Positions 9,821 through 17,869 are shown, numbered from the stretch's first letter. The stretch is 23,590 bases of DNA from Baffinella frigidus (GCA_026770585.1 MU646505.1:553033-576622); one strand, 5' to 3'. The notes: generated by a model not told the origin, from the letters alone. Translations and numbers: made by a program.

Positions 9821-10012
9821 GCGGCCCAGCGGCCAGCTGTGCTCGGCGACCACCGTGAGGAGTGAGGAGTGAGGAGTTGGAGTGTGGCGCGTGCGGATGC
9901 AAGCGTTGTGTGATATAAATGCTCCAGGCCTTGTTTTCGTGCATCTCAGGCCATGCCGTGCGGATACCCATGCCGCCTACAGGTGTAGATCCAACTGGCA
10001 CGGTCCCGCCCA

Positions 10013-10249
10013 CAGGGGTACCTCGCGCATAAGAAAGCGCCTCCTCCTAGGACCCTACAGTAGGCCTACAGGGGTACCTCGCGCAGAAGAAACCGCCCCC
10101 CCCTAGGACCTTACACTAGGCCTATGCCTAGGGTCGTATGGTGGTCCTATGGGGTGGGCAGTTTCTTATGAGCGAGGTACCCCTGTATGCCTAGGGCCCT
10201 ATGGTGGCTCTAGGAGGGGTTGCGCTTTCGTATGAGTGATGCACCCCGG
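10013..10249. mobile_element. CAGGGGTACC MITE-like element, split by a second copy
   Basis: The left half (10013-10068) and right half (10186-10249) are the two arms of one palindromic element. They have been separated by insertion of a complete second copy at the central TA. Confidence 0.8.
10069..10185. mobile_element. CAGGGGTACC MITE-like element (117 bp) inserted in another copy
   Basis: It starts CAGGGGTACCTCGCGCAGAA and ends TTCTTATGAGCGAGGTACCCCTG, so the whole element is a near-perfect palindrome. TA is present on both sides (10067-10068 and 10186-10187) although only one TA is expected at that place in the host copy; this is a target-site duplication. No coding capacity, so it must depend on a transposase elsewhere, probably of a TA-targeting superfamily (Tc1/mariner or PIF/Harbinger-like). 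Confidence 0.85.
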
Positions 10250-10250
10250 T

Positions 10251-10437
10251 GAAGGGGTACCTGGGTGATGATAGCACGGGTGCTCCGACATCGGTCGGTG
10301 TCTGTTTCCTTAATTTTGCACCAGAGGGTTGACTAAATGCAAGATTTAGTCAACCCTCTGGTACTAAATTACGAAAACCGTGAGCCCAAATCCGGTCTGT
10401 GTTCTTAAGTTCTGGTTTCATAGCCCAGATACCCCTG
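10251..10437. mobile_element. Second TA-flanked palindromic family, copy 1 (~187 bp)
   Basis: Its core is a long palindrome (CCAGAGGGTTGACTAAAT ... ATTTAGTCAACCCTCTGG, 10322-10361). It ends CCCAGATACCCCTG followed by TA, so it shares the outermost CAGGGGTA sequence with the first family. A reverse-oriented copy is at 18467-18650. Confidence 0.75.
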
Positions 10438-10448
10438 TACAGCGTGTA

Positions 10449-10468
10449 CCCACAGCGTTCGCTGTGGG
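10449..10468. repeat. Perfect 9-bp-stem hairpin
   Basis: CCCACAGCG-TT-CGCTGTGGG. It could be a structural RNA hairpin or the tip of a decayed foldback element. Confidence 0.6.
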
Positions 10469-10644
10469 CCTACAGAAGGATGCAAGGTTGTGGGGACTGC
10501 AAAGTAGATTCACTTGGGCCTGGGGGCATGGCTCCAAGCCATGACACGTCCCCAGCGTATGCGGTGGTTCACAGGCGATGTGCGTGACCAGCAGTGGGTC
10601 GACAACACTCCCGTCGCTGATCAAACTTCACTCCGCTACATTCG

Positions 10645-10735
10645 ATTCTGTAGAAAACGCCTCCCTACGAGAGCCTCAAGCAGGCCGATACTTAGGGCCC
10701 TGTGGTGGTCCTGAGAGGGGGTCCTGTACATTTTC
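10645..10735. mobile_element. Decayed CAGGGGTACC-family copy
   Basis: It retains TTAGGGCCCTGTGGTGGTCC and a G-run before GTCCTGTACA, matching the right half of the 117-bp element; the left half is heavily changed. Confidence 0.5.
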
Positions 10736-10830
10736 ATGCAGCCGCTCGCAGCGAGCACTAGGCGTGAGGCAAGTCCTCACACGGAGCATTTGCCGCCTTC
10801 CGTCGGAACCTGCGCGAACAAACCCATGAG

Positions 10831-10882
10831 CATTCAGCAACAACATTCAGCACGAGCATTCAGCACGAGCATTCAGCACGAG
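10831..10882. repeat. 13-bp tandem repeat, four units
   Basis: CATTCAGCACGAG occurs three times exactly (10844-10882), preceded by one variant unit, CATTCAGCAACAA. Confidence 0.85.
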
Positions 10883-10919
10883 CAAGGGCGCCTCCTCCCG
10901 CAACAGATCTCACCAGCTC

Positions 10920-11035
10920 TCCCTGAACCCTAAACCCTAAACCATACACCCTGAACCCTAAACCCTAGGCCCAACACCCTGCACCCTACACCCTAAACCC
11001 TGACCCCTGAACCCTAAACTCTAAACCCGAGGCCT
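10920..11035. repeat. Interstitial CCCTAAA telomere-like tract
   Basis: About 16 degenerate heptamers of the CCCTAAA type, plus-strand C-rich. Confidence 0.8.
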
Positions 11036-11108
11036 GAGCCGCAACGCAGGCGGCCCGCCGTTGAGAAGGCAACGTCAGGTGAGGCCCGCCTCAGAATGGC
11101 GTGAGATA

Positions 11109-11225
11109 CAGGGGTACCTCGCTCATAAGAAACCGCCCCCCCCTAGGACCCTACAGTAGGACCATGACTAGGGCCCGACGGTGGTCCTAGGGGGGTGGGC
11201 GTTTCTTATGAGCGAGGTACCCCTG
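11109..11225. mobile_element. CAGGGGTACC MITE-like element, intact copy (117 bp)
   Basis: It starts CAGGGGTACCTCGCTCATAA and ends with the exact reverse complement of those 20 bases, flanked by TA on both sides. It has the same length as the copies at 10069 and 18910, which indicates recent amplification. Confidence 0.88.
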
Positions 11226-11387
11226 TAGGCCCGCTGCACACACGCCGCGGGGCAGATAGGCCCGCCTTGAGACCCCGCCAAGGCCAGAGGCAACACAAGC
11301 TGAGACCAAACCTGAGTGCATTGACCTTTCACATCGGTCAACTAGAGGCTCGCGACCTGGCCCATGACCGAGGCTCGCTACCTTTGT

Positions 11388-11538
11388 CCGGGGACATGTT
11401 TGATTTAAAAGAAAATTGATCTCCATGTGTTCATAGGAGATGGACGAAGGTCAATTAGTGCCCTAAGTCATTTTAATTAGGGACATAATCCGGTTTGATA
11501 GGCCATTTTCTTTTCAATTCAACATGTTCCCGGATAAA
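11388..11538. mobile_element. Palindromic element with TTTGTCCGGGGACATGTT arms
   Basis: The left arm (11388-11421) and right arm (11504-11538) are imperfect reverse complements, ending in AAAGAAAAT/ATTTTCTTT. A smaller palindrome (ATCTCCATG/CATAGGAGAT region) lies inside. Non-coding, AT-richer than the surroundings. Confidence 0.65.
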
Positions 11539-11598
11539 CCAGTCTGACCGAGACTCACCCGCCTCGGGACGCGCCGGCCCAGCTATTGCAGAAAACCA

Positions 11599-11730
11599 AC
11601 GTTGACGGAAGACTTATTTGGATGCGACTCAGTACAAAATCCACAAAACAAGACGTTACACACATTTAAACCTTGTGAGTGACACCTTTTGTACCGAGTC
11701 GCGTCCAACTGAGTCCTCCATCAACGTACG
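11599..11730. mobile_element. Palindromic element with GGAYGCGACTCRGTACAAAA arms
   Basis: GGATGCGACTCAGTACAAAA at 11620-11639 pairs with TTTTGTACCGAGTCGCGTCC at 11687-11706, and the pairing continues outward to ACGTTGA/TCAACGT. Half copies occur at 13487-13540 and about 4408-4427. Confidence 0.75.
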
Positions 11731-11909
11731 GATCCTGCATCACGCTTCAGCGAGGGAAGCCGAGGCTGGAGCGTGGCACGGCCCTGAAGCTACACACACA
11801 TAAGGTCCCCGATGGCGTAGGAACCAACCGCTGGCCTAGTCCTAGGAGCCTGGCAGCCCCCTAGGAACTTTGTGTGACCTTGCTCGCTCGGAAGCCATTT
11901 ACAGCTGTT

Positions 11910-12028
11910 CAGGGTTACCTCTCTCATAAGGAGACGCACCCCCCTGGGACCCTACAGTAGGCCTATATATGGCCCTACGGTGGGATCCTGGGGGGGGGGC
12001 GCGGCTCCTTATGAGCGAGGTACCCCAA
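11910..12028. mobile_element. CAGGGGTACC-family element, diverged copy
   Basis: Left end CAGGGTTACCTCTCTCATAA, right end TTATGAGCGAGGTACCCC. The centre retains GACCCTACAGTAGGCC. The terminal TA is lost, so it is older than its relatives. Confidence 0.7.
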
Positions 12029-12067
12029 TAGCACTGCGTGGTGGGACTAGCACTCGAGAGGTGGGGG

Positions 12068-12210
12068 GTGGGGGTAACTACTAGCTCTGCCTGAGCTTTA
12101 TTCTGGCTCATCCTACAGGCTGTATGCTCGCCCTTTTGTACTGAATTTGTGCTCTTAAATACTGTGAAGGACGAGCCATAATAAAACTCTGGCAGAGGTA
12201 GAATTGCCCT
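12068..12210. mobile_element. Palindromic element with CTAGCTCTGCCTGAG arms, copy 1
   Basis: CTAGCTCTGCCTGAGCTTTA (12081-12100) pairs with TAAAACTCTGGCAGAGGTAG (12182-12201). The interior shares CGCCCTTTTGTACTG with a reverse-oriented copy at 15950-16105. Confidence 0.7.
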
Positions 12211-12421
12211 AGACTCGCAGGGCAGTCTAGGACAACTCAAGGGACCTACTCAAGTATTTCAAGATAGTCGAGTGGAAAGATGCTCGATACTTCATGACCA
12301 CAGGGGGGCGGGGTGAGCACAGCGCCCGAGACGAGCCCTTCCCAGGAGTCCGTCCTCACACACGAGGTGGGGGGGGCTCGCTATCCGACCAAGGTATTCA
12401 AGTATGAACCATGGTTATAGT

Positions 12422-14793
12422 TTATGTGACGTGTGTCGTAAAGACGAGGACAATGATTTTCGTCAACAGCATAAATGACCAAATAAATGTTGGTCTCAAA
12501 CGCCGGCATCCATCATAATCTGAGAGAGGGGTGCGCACCGCTTCGGGAAGGAAGCCGTAGTCGGTAAGCTGGAAGCCGAGGACCACAATCCCCGCCAGCA
12601 CCGCCAGGTAGGCCATGCCCTCGGCTGCGCCCAGGGCCCCGTACGGCCCGGCGGGGAGGCCCTTGCCCGTCTTCACCTGCGAGGGAGGTGTGTGGGTCTC
12701 GGGTTATGAGATGGACAATAATGTTGTGTAACGCCCGTAAGGTTGTGTAACGGTTGACGGTATACGGTTGTGTAACGGGCGACAAGCCTAGACAGAAAGG
12801 TTGTGTAACGCCCCGGCGGACTCCGGCAGCACGTTGGGCAGCGCCGCGGGGCTTGAGAGGTACACCACGCCCACCACGGCCAGGGCTACCAGGCCTAGGC
12901 CCCCAAGGAGGGCCCTTGCCGACGGAGCGCGGACCATCCTGAAGCGCCGCCGCTGTTGACTGAATCGTGTTTACTTTTGGGCGAAAGTCTCTTCGATTCT
13001 GAGGTTATGGACCTGTATTTCCGCCAACGAGAGAAAGAAAACAAGGCCCATAACCTCCGAAACTCGACACCCAAACCATGAAAGCCTCGGCGATCGCAGC
13101 GGTCCTTCTGGTGGCGGCGGTCGGGACGGAGGCCTTCGTGGCGCCGTCCCTCGCGCCCCGCCCCACCCTCCGCTCGGCCGCGTTGATGCGCAAGCCGGGC
13201 GGCGCCCTCGCGCTTCGCGCTGAGCTGTCGGACAAGAACGCTCTCACCCTGGCGGGCATCAACGCCGTGGCCATCCCCGTTATGGTGAGCGAGAGAGGGG
13301 GGGGGAGCTAAACTTACTAGCAACACCCTGCGCCGAGGCGTCCTCTGCCCTCGCCAGGAAGCGCTGAGTTAAGGCCAAACGCTAACGTTAGAGAGCACCT
13401 TACGGTGCTCGGTAACAGCGGACTTGTCAGCACTAAAAATATTTTACAAGCAATTCCATAATTTTCAAAGGCCTGGATCGATTTGGATTATAAATTTTGC
13501 ACGGAATCGCGTCCAAATAAGCCCTTCTCTAACGTACGCTTTCGGCGTGCGAGCTGTCAGACAGGGACGCTCTCACCCTGGCATCAACGCCGTGGCCGTC
13601 CCCGTTATAGTGAGCGAAAGAGGAGGGGAGAGCTGAAAAAACTAGGGAAACCCTGTGCCGAGGCGTCTGCTGCTTCGGTCGTGGCGTCGGTGCTGAATCC
13701 CACACCCTAAACTCCGAACCCTAAACCCTGAACCCTAAAACCTAAACCCTAAAACCTAAAACCTAAACCCTAAACCCTAAATCCTAAATCCCGAACCCTG
13801 AAGCCTGAAGCCTCAAAACCTTGGTGTAGATGGAATAGGCGACAAAGCCAGGGACGAAGAGGTATGAGACCCCCTCCAGAGCGCCCAGAGCTCCTCCGGG
13901 ACCTGCAGGGGGGAAAACGCGAGGTTTGTTAACTTGTCAAGATTGATTTGACACACACGACCGCGGTATGGAGCCAGGGGGTGGGACGAGACCAGAGGGC
14001 TCTTGCTGCCCGTCACCACCCCTGCACGACAACTGCGCATTCAGCCCTCGCCATGCATTATCGGCGTCGGTATGAACCTGAACTCTGAAGCATGAACCCT
14101 GAAGCCTGAACCCTAAACCATGAACTCTGAACCCTGCACCCTCAACCCCGAACCCTGAACCCTGAACGCTAAACCCTAAACCCTAAAACTTACACTTTAA
14201 TCCCTGATCACTACACCCTAAAATCTGAACCCTAAACCCTAAACCCTAAACCCTAAAACCTAAACCCTAAACCCTTGGGCCCCGACTTTTTTGTTACACG
14301 AGAGGGTTCCCGGCTTCGTGAAGATTAGTGGGGGCGCCCAGGAGCAGGGGAGCACCAGCGGGAAGCCCGCATCCCGTGCTCTTCAGCGTCCACTCGCTCC
14401 ACAACTGCATGCGGGATCAAACGGTCAAAAGGGCCGCGATTGACGGCGAGACTTGCAGGGAGGCAACCAGCATCTCTCGTGCCACAGGCTTGTAAAAATC
14501 AGCAACGAACCCACGACCGCAGAACCAGACGCCTCGGCGCAGGGTGTTGCTAGTAAGTTAAGCCCCCCCCCCCCTCTCTCGCTCACCATAACGGGGATGG
14601 CCACGGCGTTGATGCCAGCCAGGGTGAGAGCGTTCTTGTCCGACAGCTCAGCGCGAAGCGCGAGGGCGCCGCCCGGCTTGCGCATCGACGCGGCCGAGCG
14701 GAGGGTGGGGCGGGGCGCGAGGGACGGCGCCACGAAGGCCTCCGTCCCGACCGCCGCCACCAGAAGGACCGCTGCGATCGCCGAGGCTTTCAT
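12422..14793 (-). CDS. Gene A: plastid-targeted small membrane protein, three exons
   Basis: Exons 14793-14583, 13902-13820, 12676-12422 on the minus strand. Residues 1-20 are a signal peptide (MKASAIAAVLLVAAVGTEAF), followed by AFVAP and a basic Ala/Ser/Arg-rich stretch, a bipartite targeting leader of complex plastids. The mature part has two related hydrophobic hairpin modules, GPGGALGALEGVSYLF-like in exon 2 and GPYGALGAAEGMAYLAVLAG in exon 3, each Gly-Ala-Leu-Glu-Gly then a membrane span. This looks like an internal duplication and suggests a thylakoid or envelope protein; I do not know its function. Exon 1 joins exon 2 in frame only with a GC donor (ATGGTGA|GCGAG); the obvious GT donor four bases earlier breaks the frame. 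The last ~35 residues (after LPEAV) look unlike the rest and may be read-through into a further intron. Confidence 0.7.
12721..12810. repeat. Four dispersed copies of GGTTGTGTAACG next to the inversion junction
   Basis: TTGTGTAACG occurs near 12724, 12741, 12769 and 12801, with irregular spacers. The last copy directly abuts the start of the inverted-duplication arm at 12809. Confidence 0.75.
12788..12937 (-). pseudogene. Truncated duplicate of the gene B start
   Basis: It reads the same first ~40 residues as gene B (MVRAPSARALLGGLGLVALA and onward to VLPES). It then leaves the homologous arm and hits TAG ten codons later. It retains the promoter and start, including the membrane anchor, but lacks all other exons. 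Either a dead fragment or a source of a 49-residue membrane peptide. Confidence 0.8.
12809..13342. repeat. Left arm of the inverted duplication
   Basis: It is the reverse complement of 14528-15062, with only about four substitutions and small length differences in a poly-G run. The whole gene A/gene B intergenic segment is identical. It lies inside intron 2 of gene A. Confidence 0.9.
13078..13288 (+). pseudogene. Orphan duplicate of gene A exon 1
   Basis: A full copy of the first exon, including leader and donor, differing from the functional copy by one residue (Leu for Ser near residue 34) and one silent change. It points in the plus direction with no matching exon 2 downstream on that strand. 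Its promoter copy is intact, so it may be transcribed antisense to gene A. Confidence 0.8.
13487..13540. repeat. Half copy of the GCGACTC-GTRCAAAAT element
   Basis: AAATTTTGCACGGAATCGCG followed by TCCAAATAAG and, later, AACGTACG matches the right arm of the element at 11599-11730. It directly precedes the decayed third copy of gene A exon 1 and may mark the insertion that truncated it. Confidence 0.5.
13546..13700 (+). pseudogene. Third, decayed copy of gene A exon 1 end and intron start
   Basis: GAGCTGTCAGACAGGGACGC through CGCCGTGGCC and GTTATAGTGAGCGAAAG matches the end of exon 1 and its donor with many changes and a small deletion. The similarity continues into the intron (GCCGAGGCGTCTG ... 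CGGTCGTGG), further than the left arm does, so it derives from the same segment by an older event. Confidence 0.75.
13701..13815. repeat. Telomere-like CCCTAAA tract in gene A intron 2
   Basis: About 15 degenerate heptamers of the CCCTAAA type, ending within ten bases of the donor of exon 2 (13820). Confidence 0.85.
14075..14275. repeat. Telomere-like CCCTAAA tract in gene A intron 1
   Basis: About 28 degenerate units, with the cleanest CCCTAAACCCTAAACCC run near 14230-14275. In the gene's sense strand it reads TTTAGGG, the opposite polarity to the tract in the TBP-like gene. Confidence 0.85.
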
Positions 14794-15062
14794 GGTTTGG
14801 GTGTCGAGTTTCGGAGGTTATGGGCCTTGTTTTCTTTCTCTCGTTGGCGGAAATACAGGTCCATAACCTCAGAATCGAAGAGACTTTCGCCCAAAAGTAA
14901 ACACGATTCAGTCAACAGCGGCGGCGCTTCAGGATGGTCCGCGCTCCGTCGGCAAGGGCCCTCCTTGGGGGCCTAGGCCTGGTAGCCCTGGCCGTGGTGG
15001 GCGTGGTGTACCTCTCAAGCCCCGCGGCGCTGCCCAACGTGCTGCCGGAGTCCCCCGGGGCG
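14528..15062. repeat. Right arm of the inverted duplication
   Basis: It contains the functional gene A exon 1 (minus), the shared promoter, and the first ~43 codons of gene B (plus). It pairs with 12809-13342 across a spacer of about 1.2 kb. Confidence 0.9.
14794..14933. promoter_or_regulatory. Bidirectional promoter between genes A and B
   Basis: Only 140 bases separate the two divergent ATGs. The segment is repeated without change in the left arm (12938-13077). It contains a perfect 10-base inverted repeat, GAGGTTATGG (14814-14823) and CCATAACCTC (14861-14870), placed so that each gene sees the same motif. This suggests a shared factor-binding site. No clear TATA or TTTT box. Confidence 0.6.
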
Positions 15063-17869
15063 ACAAAGACCCGCCCGCAGAAGCTGGAGATTGCGCTGAA
15101 GAAGCTCCAGGGCAAGTTGGCGGTGAGCCGCGGGCGGCACATGGATGCGCTGGCGAAGGCGCCGGTCCGCCGTATTCCGGGGTTAATACAGCACGACCGT
15201 GTACCGGGGGACGAGTGGAGGGCCACGGACCAGGAGGAGTATGACAAGGACATGGTTGATGCGACCACCGACGCGAAGCCCTCGATGCATCCGGCGTTTC
15301 CACTGGACGACCAGTACGTCCGGGATGCCGACCTTGTGGATGTGTTCGGCAACATGCGTGAGGGGTATATGGAGGAGCTTCTGCACTGGGCGGAGCAGGG
15401 GGGCACCGGCGAGACCTCCATCCTCGCTCCGCTGGTTGAGGGTATCGAGGCGCCGCTCATCAAGCAGCTGAACTCGGAGGCTCACGCGAAGGTGGCTGTG
15501 ACCGTGCGGTCCATCGGGTTCCGCAAGAACCTGACTCCGACGGAGATGAAGCGCATGCGTGCTCGCCTCCTCGTCCCCCTCCTGCTCCGCATCCGTGCGC
15601 GCGTCCACCACAAGGTGCGTCAAGCCTCCTCCTTGCATCGATCGCCATCGCGTGACCAGCATTTCTCACATGCTTGCCTCAGCCTACTTAACTAAATGAT
15701 TACACGCCTCTTCAGCAATGCATTTTCTCTGCTCTAGCCATGGTTCCTCCCCCTCCCCTGATCAGCATTGGTGTCTGCATCTGCGCCCCTCCCTGAATGC
15801 TCCCAAGAGTTAATCCCCACCAGCTATTTCCGTCTCATATCCTGTCCACGCGGCAGGTGGAGCTGTACACGGTGGACATGCTCCGCCGCATCATCCTCAA
15901 GGCTGCTGGCGCACCCGCGGAGGCAGTGGACACCAACCGCGTGGTATTTTCCCCAGGGGTGACGCATTCTAGCTCTGCCTGAGTTTTATTCTGTCTCGCC
16001 CCTAAAAGTATTTTGAGATCAGACATCCAGTACAAAAGGGCGAATGGGAAGCCTTTATGCCAAGCCATAACAAAAATCAGGCAGAGCTAGGCATTCCCCG
16101 GAGGGTGTCGGTGACAAAGCTCAACATGTTCCAGAGTGGAGCGACACCCTTCCAGGAGCAGCCGTGTGGGCTGACGCCATTGCGAGCAGGTGCCAGCTTC
16201 GGTCGGAGCTTCCGGGTCCTCGGACGACGAGCACCTGGAGCACATGCTGCGGGATATTGAGGCGTTGTACGCCAAGGGGGCGATCAGCAAGGATGACTAC
16301 GAGGCCGAAAAGGCCAAGGTCAGCCTCGTAACCTTATTGTGGTCAGCCTCGTAACCTTATTGTGCAACCGCGCGTGAGCCATGCTGCGCGTGAGCCATAC
16401 TCCATTCGGTTCCCCAACTTCCTGGTTCGTGTGTGGCCAGTTGGTACCCAACCGTCTAGAAACCGTTGGCGTCAATCACAGATGCAGGCGTGAATCTCTA
16501 AACGTGGATCACTGAACGTGAATCTCTGGCCCCTGCACCAGGTGCTGAGCGAGTGGCTCGGGCAGTCAATCAGGCAGATCGGGGGGAAGAAGGCTGCGCG
16601 GAAGGCCCTCGAGGTTCCCTTCTTGACAATTGACACCACCTTACCATTTTCTCTTTCCCAACGCAAGCTCTGCACCATGGCTGTATCCACACACCCATTC
16701 GGAGACTGCACCGCAGCAGCACACGACATGCACCACTCCCTGACGGAGCAGACAGGCTCTCAGCGCCGACGGTGCTTCGCTCCTGCGGAGAGACTGAAGA
16801 TGGTGTGATTGCCCCCCTGCAGGACTTCCTCTGGCCGCCGGTGATGACGGTGAAGGGGTGCCGGTGCCTCCTCCCCTTCCAGTTCGAGGTGGAGCAGCTG
16901 AAACACCGGCTAATCACCTACGAGCGGTGCACGGACATCGAAGAACCAGGGCACGGGTGGTGTGCGGTGGATCCCGACGCTGGGCGTGACCCCAACTGCG
17001 GCATCAACTCCACGGACCCGCGGGCGAACATGGGCGCTACGGGGTACGGGTGGACACACTATGACTACTGCTTGCACCAGCCGAAGCCGGCGCGGCTCCG
17101 GACGTGGAAGCGCCGCGTCGTTACCGAGATGGGCTGCACGTGCGATCTCCCCTTCAAGTACCAGGGGAAGGAGGGGGGGTACAAGTTGCATACGTGCACG
17201 CAGCTCGCGGGGCAGGGGGAGGGGTGGGTCAATGCGGTCAAGCCCGCGACGGGGCTGGTGTGGCAGGTTGGCAGGGACTGGTGTGCTGTCAAGGTATCCC
17301 CCCTTCCCGAACCCCCAAACCCAGCGTCAGCTCCCAGCGACCCCTGGGGTCCACCGCTTCCGGGACACGCCTCTGCTTGGGTGTCTCGAAGCACACCCCT
17401 TGCTGTCCTGGGTGCCTCGAGAGAAGCACCCCCTTGCTGCCTCGAGAGCAGCACCCCCCTTGCTGTCTCGAGTCAAGCACCCCCTTGCTGTCGTTGTCTC
17501 GAGAGAGCACCCCCCTTGCTCTCCACGCCCACGGTCGGATCCGCGCGTTGAGCGTAGTGCAGGCTCTCACTGGGTTGCGTCCAATGGCTCCAACGTCTGT
17601 CGAGGCGGGCCTGTCCCCAGATAGTCCTCACACTCTCCAGCCAGGAACGTGCGTGTGCAGGCTAGCAGGAACGTGTGGCGTGCTTCTTGCCCAGTCCAAC
17701 CCCCCGCGAGCCCGTGCGCTGAACGCAGCGTCCTCCCCACCAGGGCACGTGCGGGCGCCGTGGCACTCCGCGTGGCAAGCGCAGGGGCAAGCGCAATTCG
17801 TTTTCCAACTGGGATTACTGCGTCGGCGAGCCGGCTGGGTATCTGGCTGGGTCGGCCACCGCCTCTTGA
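14934..17869 (+). CDS. Gene B: type II membrane protein with two FN2-like modules, six exons
   Basis: Exons 14934-15614, 15857-15940, 16190-16318, 16542-16613, 16823-17293, 17744-17869, all introns GT-AG and all phase 0, 520 residues. A short basic N-terminus precedes one membrane span (residues ~9-29), giving a signal-anchor. Residues 30-255 are charged and helical. Residues ~266-298 (HLEHMLRDIEALYAKGAISK then DDYEAEKAK) resemble the SHOCT-type short helical motif. Residues 334-405 and 426-505 are tandem fibronectin-type-II-like modules: GCRCLLPF ... RCT ... WCAV ... YDYC and GCTCDLPFKY ... TCT ... WCAV ... WDYC. Each has six cysteines where classical FN2 has four. The intron after WCAVK splits the second module exactly before GTCG. 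FN2 modules bind extracellular ligands, so the C-terminus is probably lumenal or outside the cell. Confidence 0.8.
15950..16105. mobile_element. CTAGCTCTGCCTGAG palindromic element, copy 2, in gene B intron 2
   Basis: CTAGCTCTGCCTGAGTTTTA at 15969-15988 is mirrored by AAAATCAGGCAGAGCTAG ending at 16090, with outward pairing to AATGC/GCATT and CCAGGGG/CCCCGG. It starts about 10 bases after the splice donor and makes up most of the 249-base intron. Confidence 0.75.
16319..16364 (+). repeat. Exact 23-bp tandem duplication at a splice donor (gene B intron 3)
   Basis: The first 23 intronic bases, beginning GTCAGCCTCGTAACC, are repeated at once. This duplicates the donor sequence itself. Two further GCGCGTGAGCCAT copies follow at about 16369-16400. 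Confidence 0.85.
17386..17520 (+). repeat. Minisatellite in gene B intron 5
   Basis: About five imperfect units of the form CTCGAGAGCAGCACCCCCTTGCTGT, 24-30 bases each. The purine and pyrimidine segments alternate strongly. Confidence 0.8.

Larger units (their letters stand above)
9840..12421. other. Gene-free region packed with small palindromic elements
   Basis: No supported exon. The region is a succession of foldback elements, listed individually, with a 7-base tandem (GAGGAGT, 9856-9877), a 13-base tandem at 10831-10882, a telomere-like tract at 10920-11035 and a perfect hairpin at 10449-10468. Confidence 0.6.

Noticed and set aside
10013-12028. CRISPR-like array from repeated GGGGTACC motifs
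   Set aside because: The repeats are palindromic, unevenly spaced, TA-flanked and nested, as for transposable elements in a eukaryote.
12895-13326. Minus-strand frame across the left arm and plus-strand frame at 14453-14866 across the right arm
   Set aside because: Antisense of gene A exon 1 and the promoter; identical in both arms only because the arms are duplicates.
14425-14610. Extension of gene A exon 1 past the donor (frame to 14425)
   Set aside because: It reads through a poly-G run and intron sequence; the protein character changes sharply after VAIPVM.
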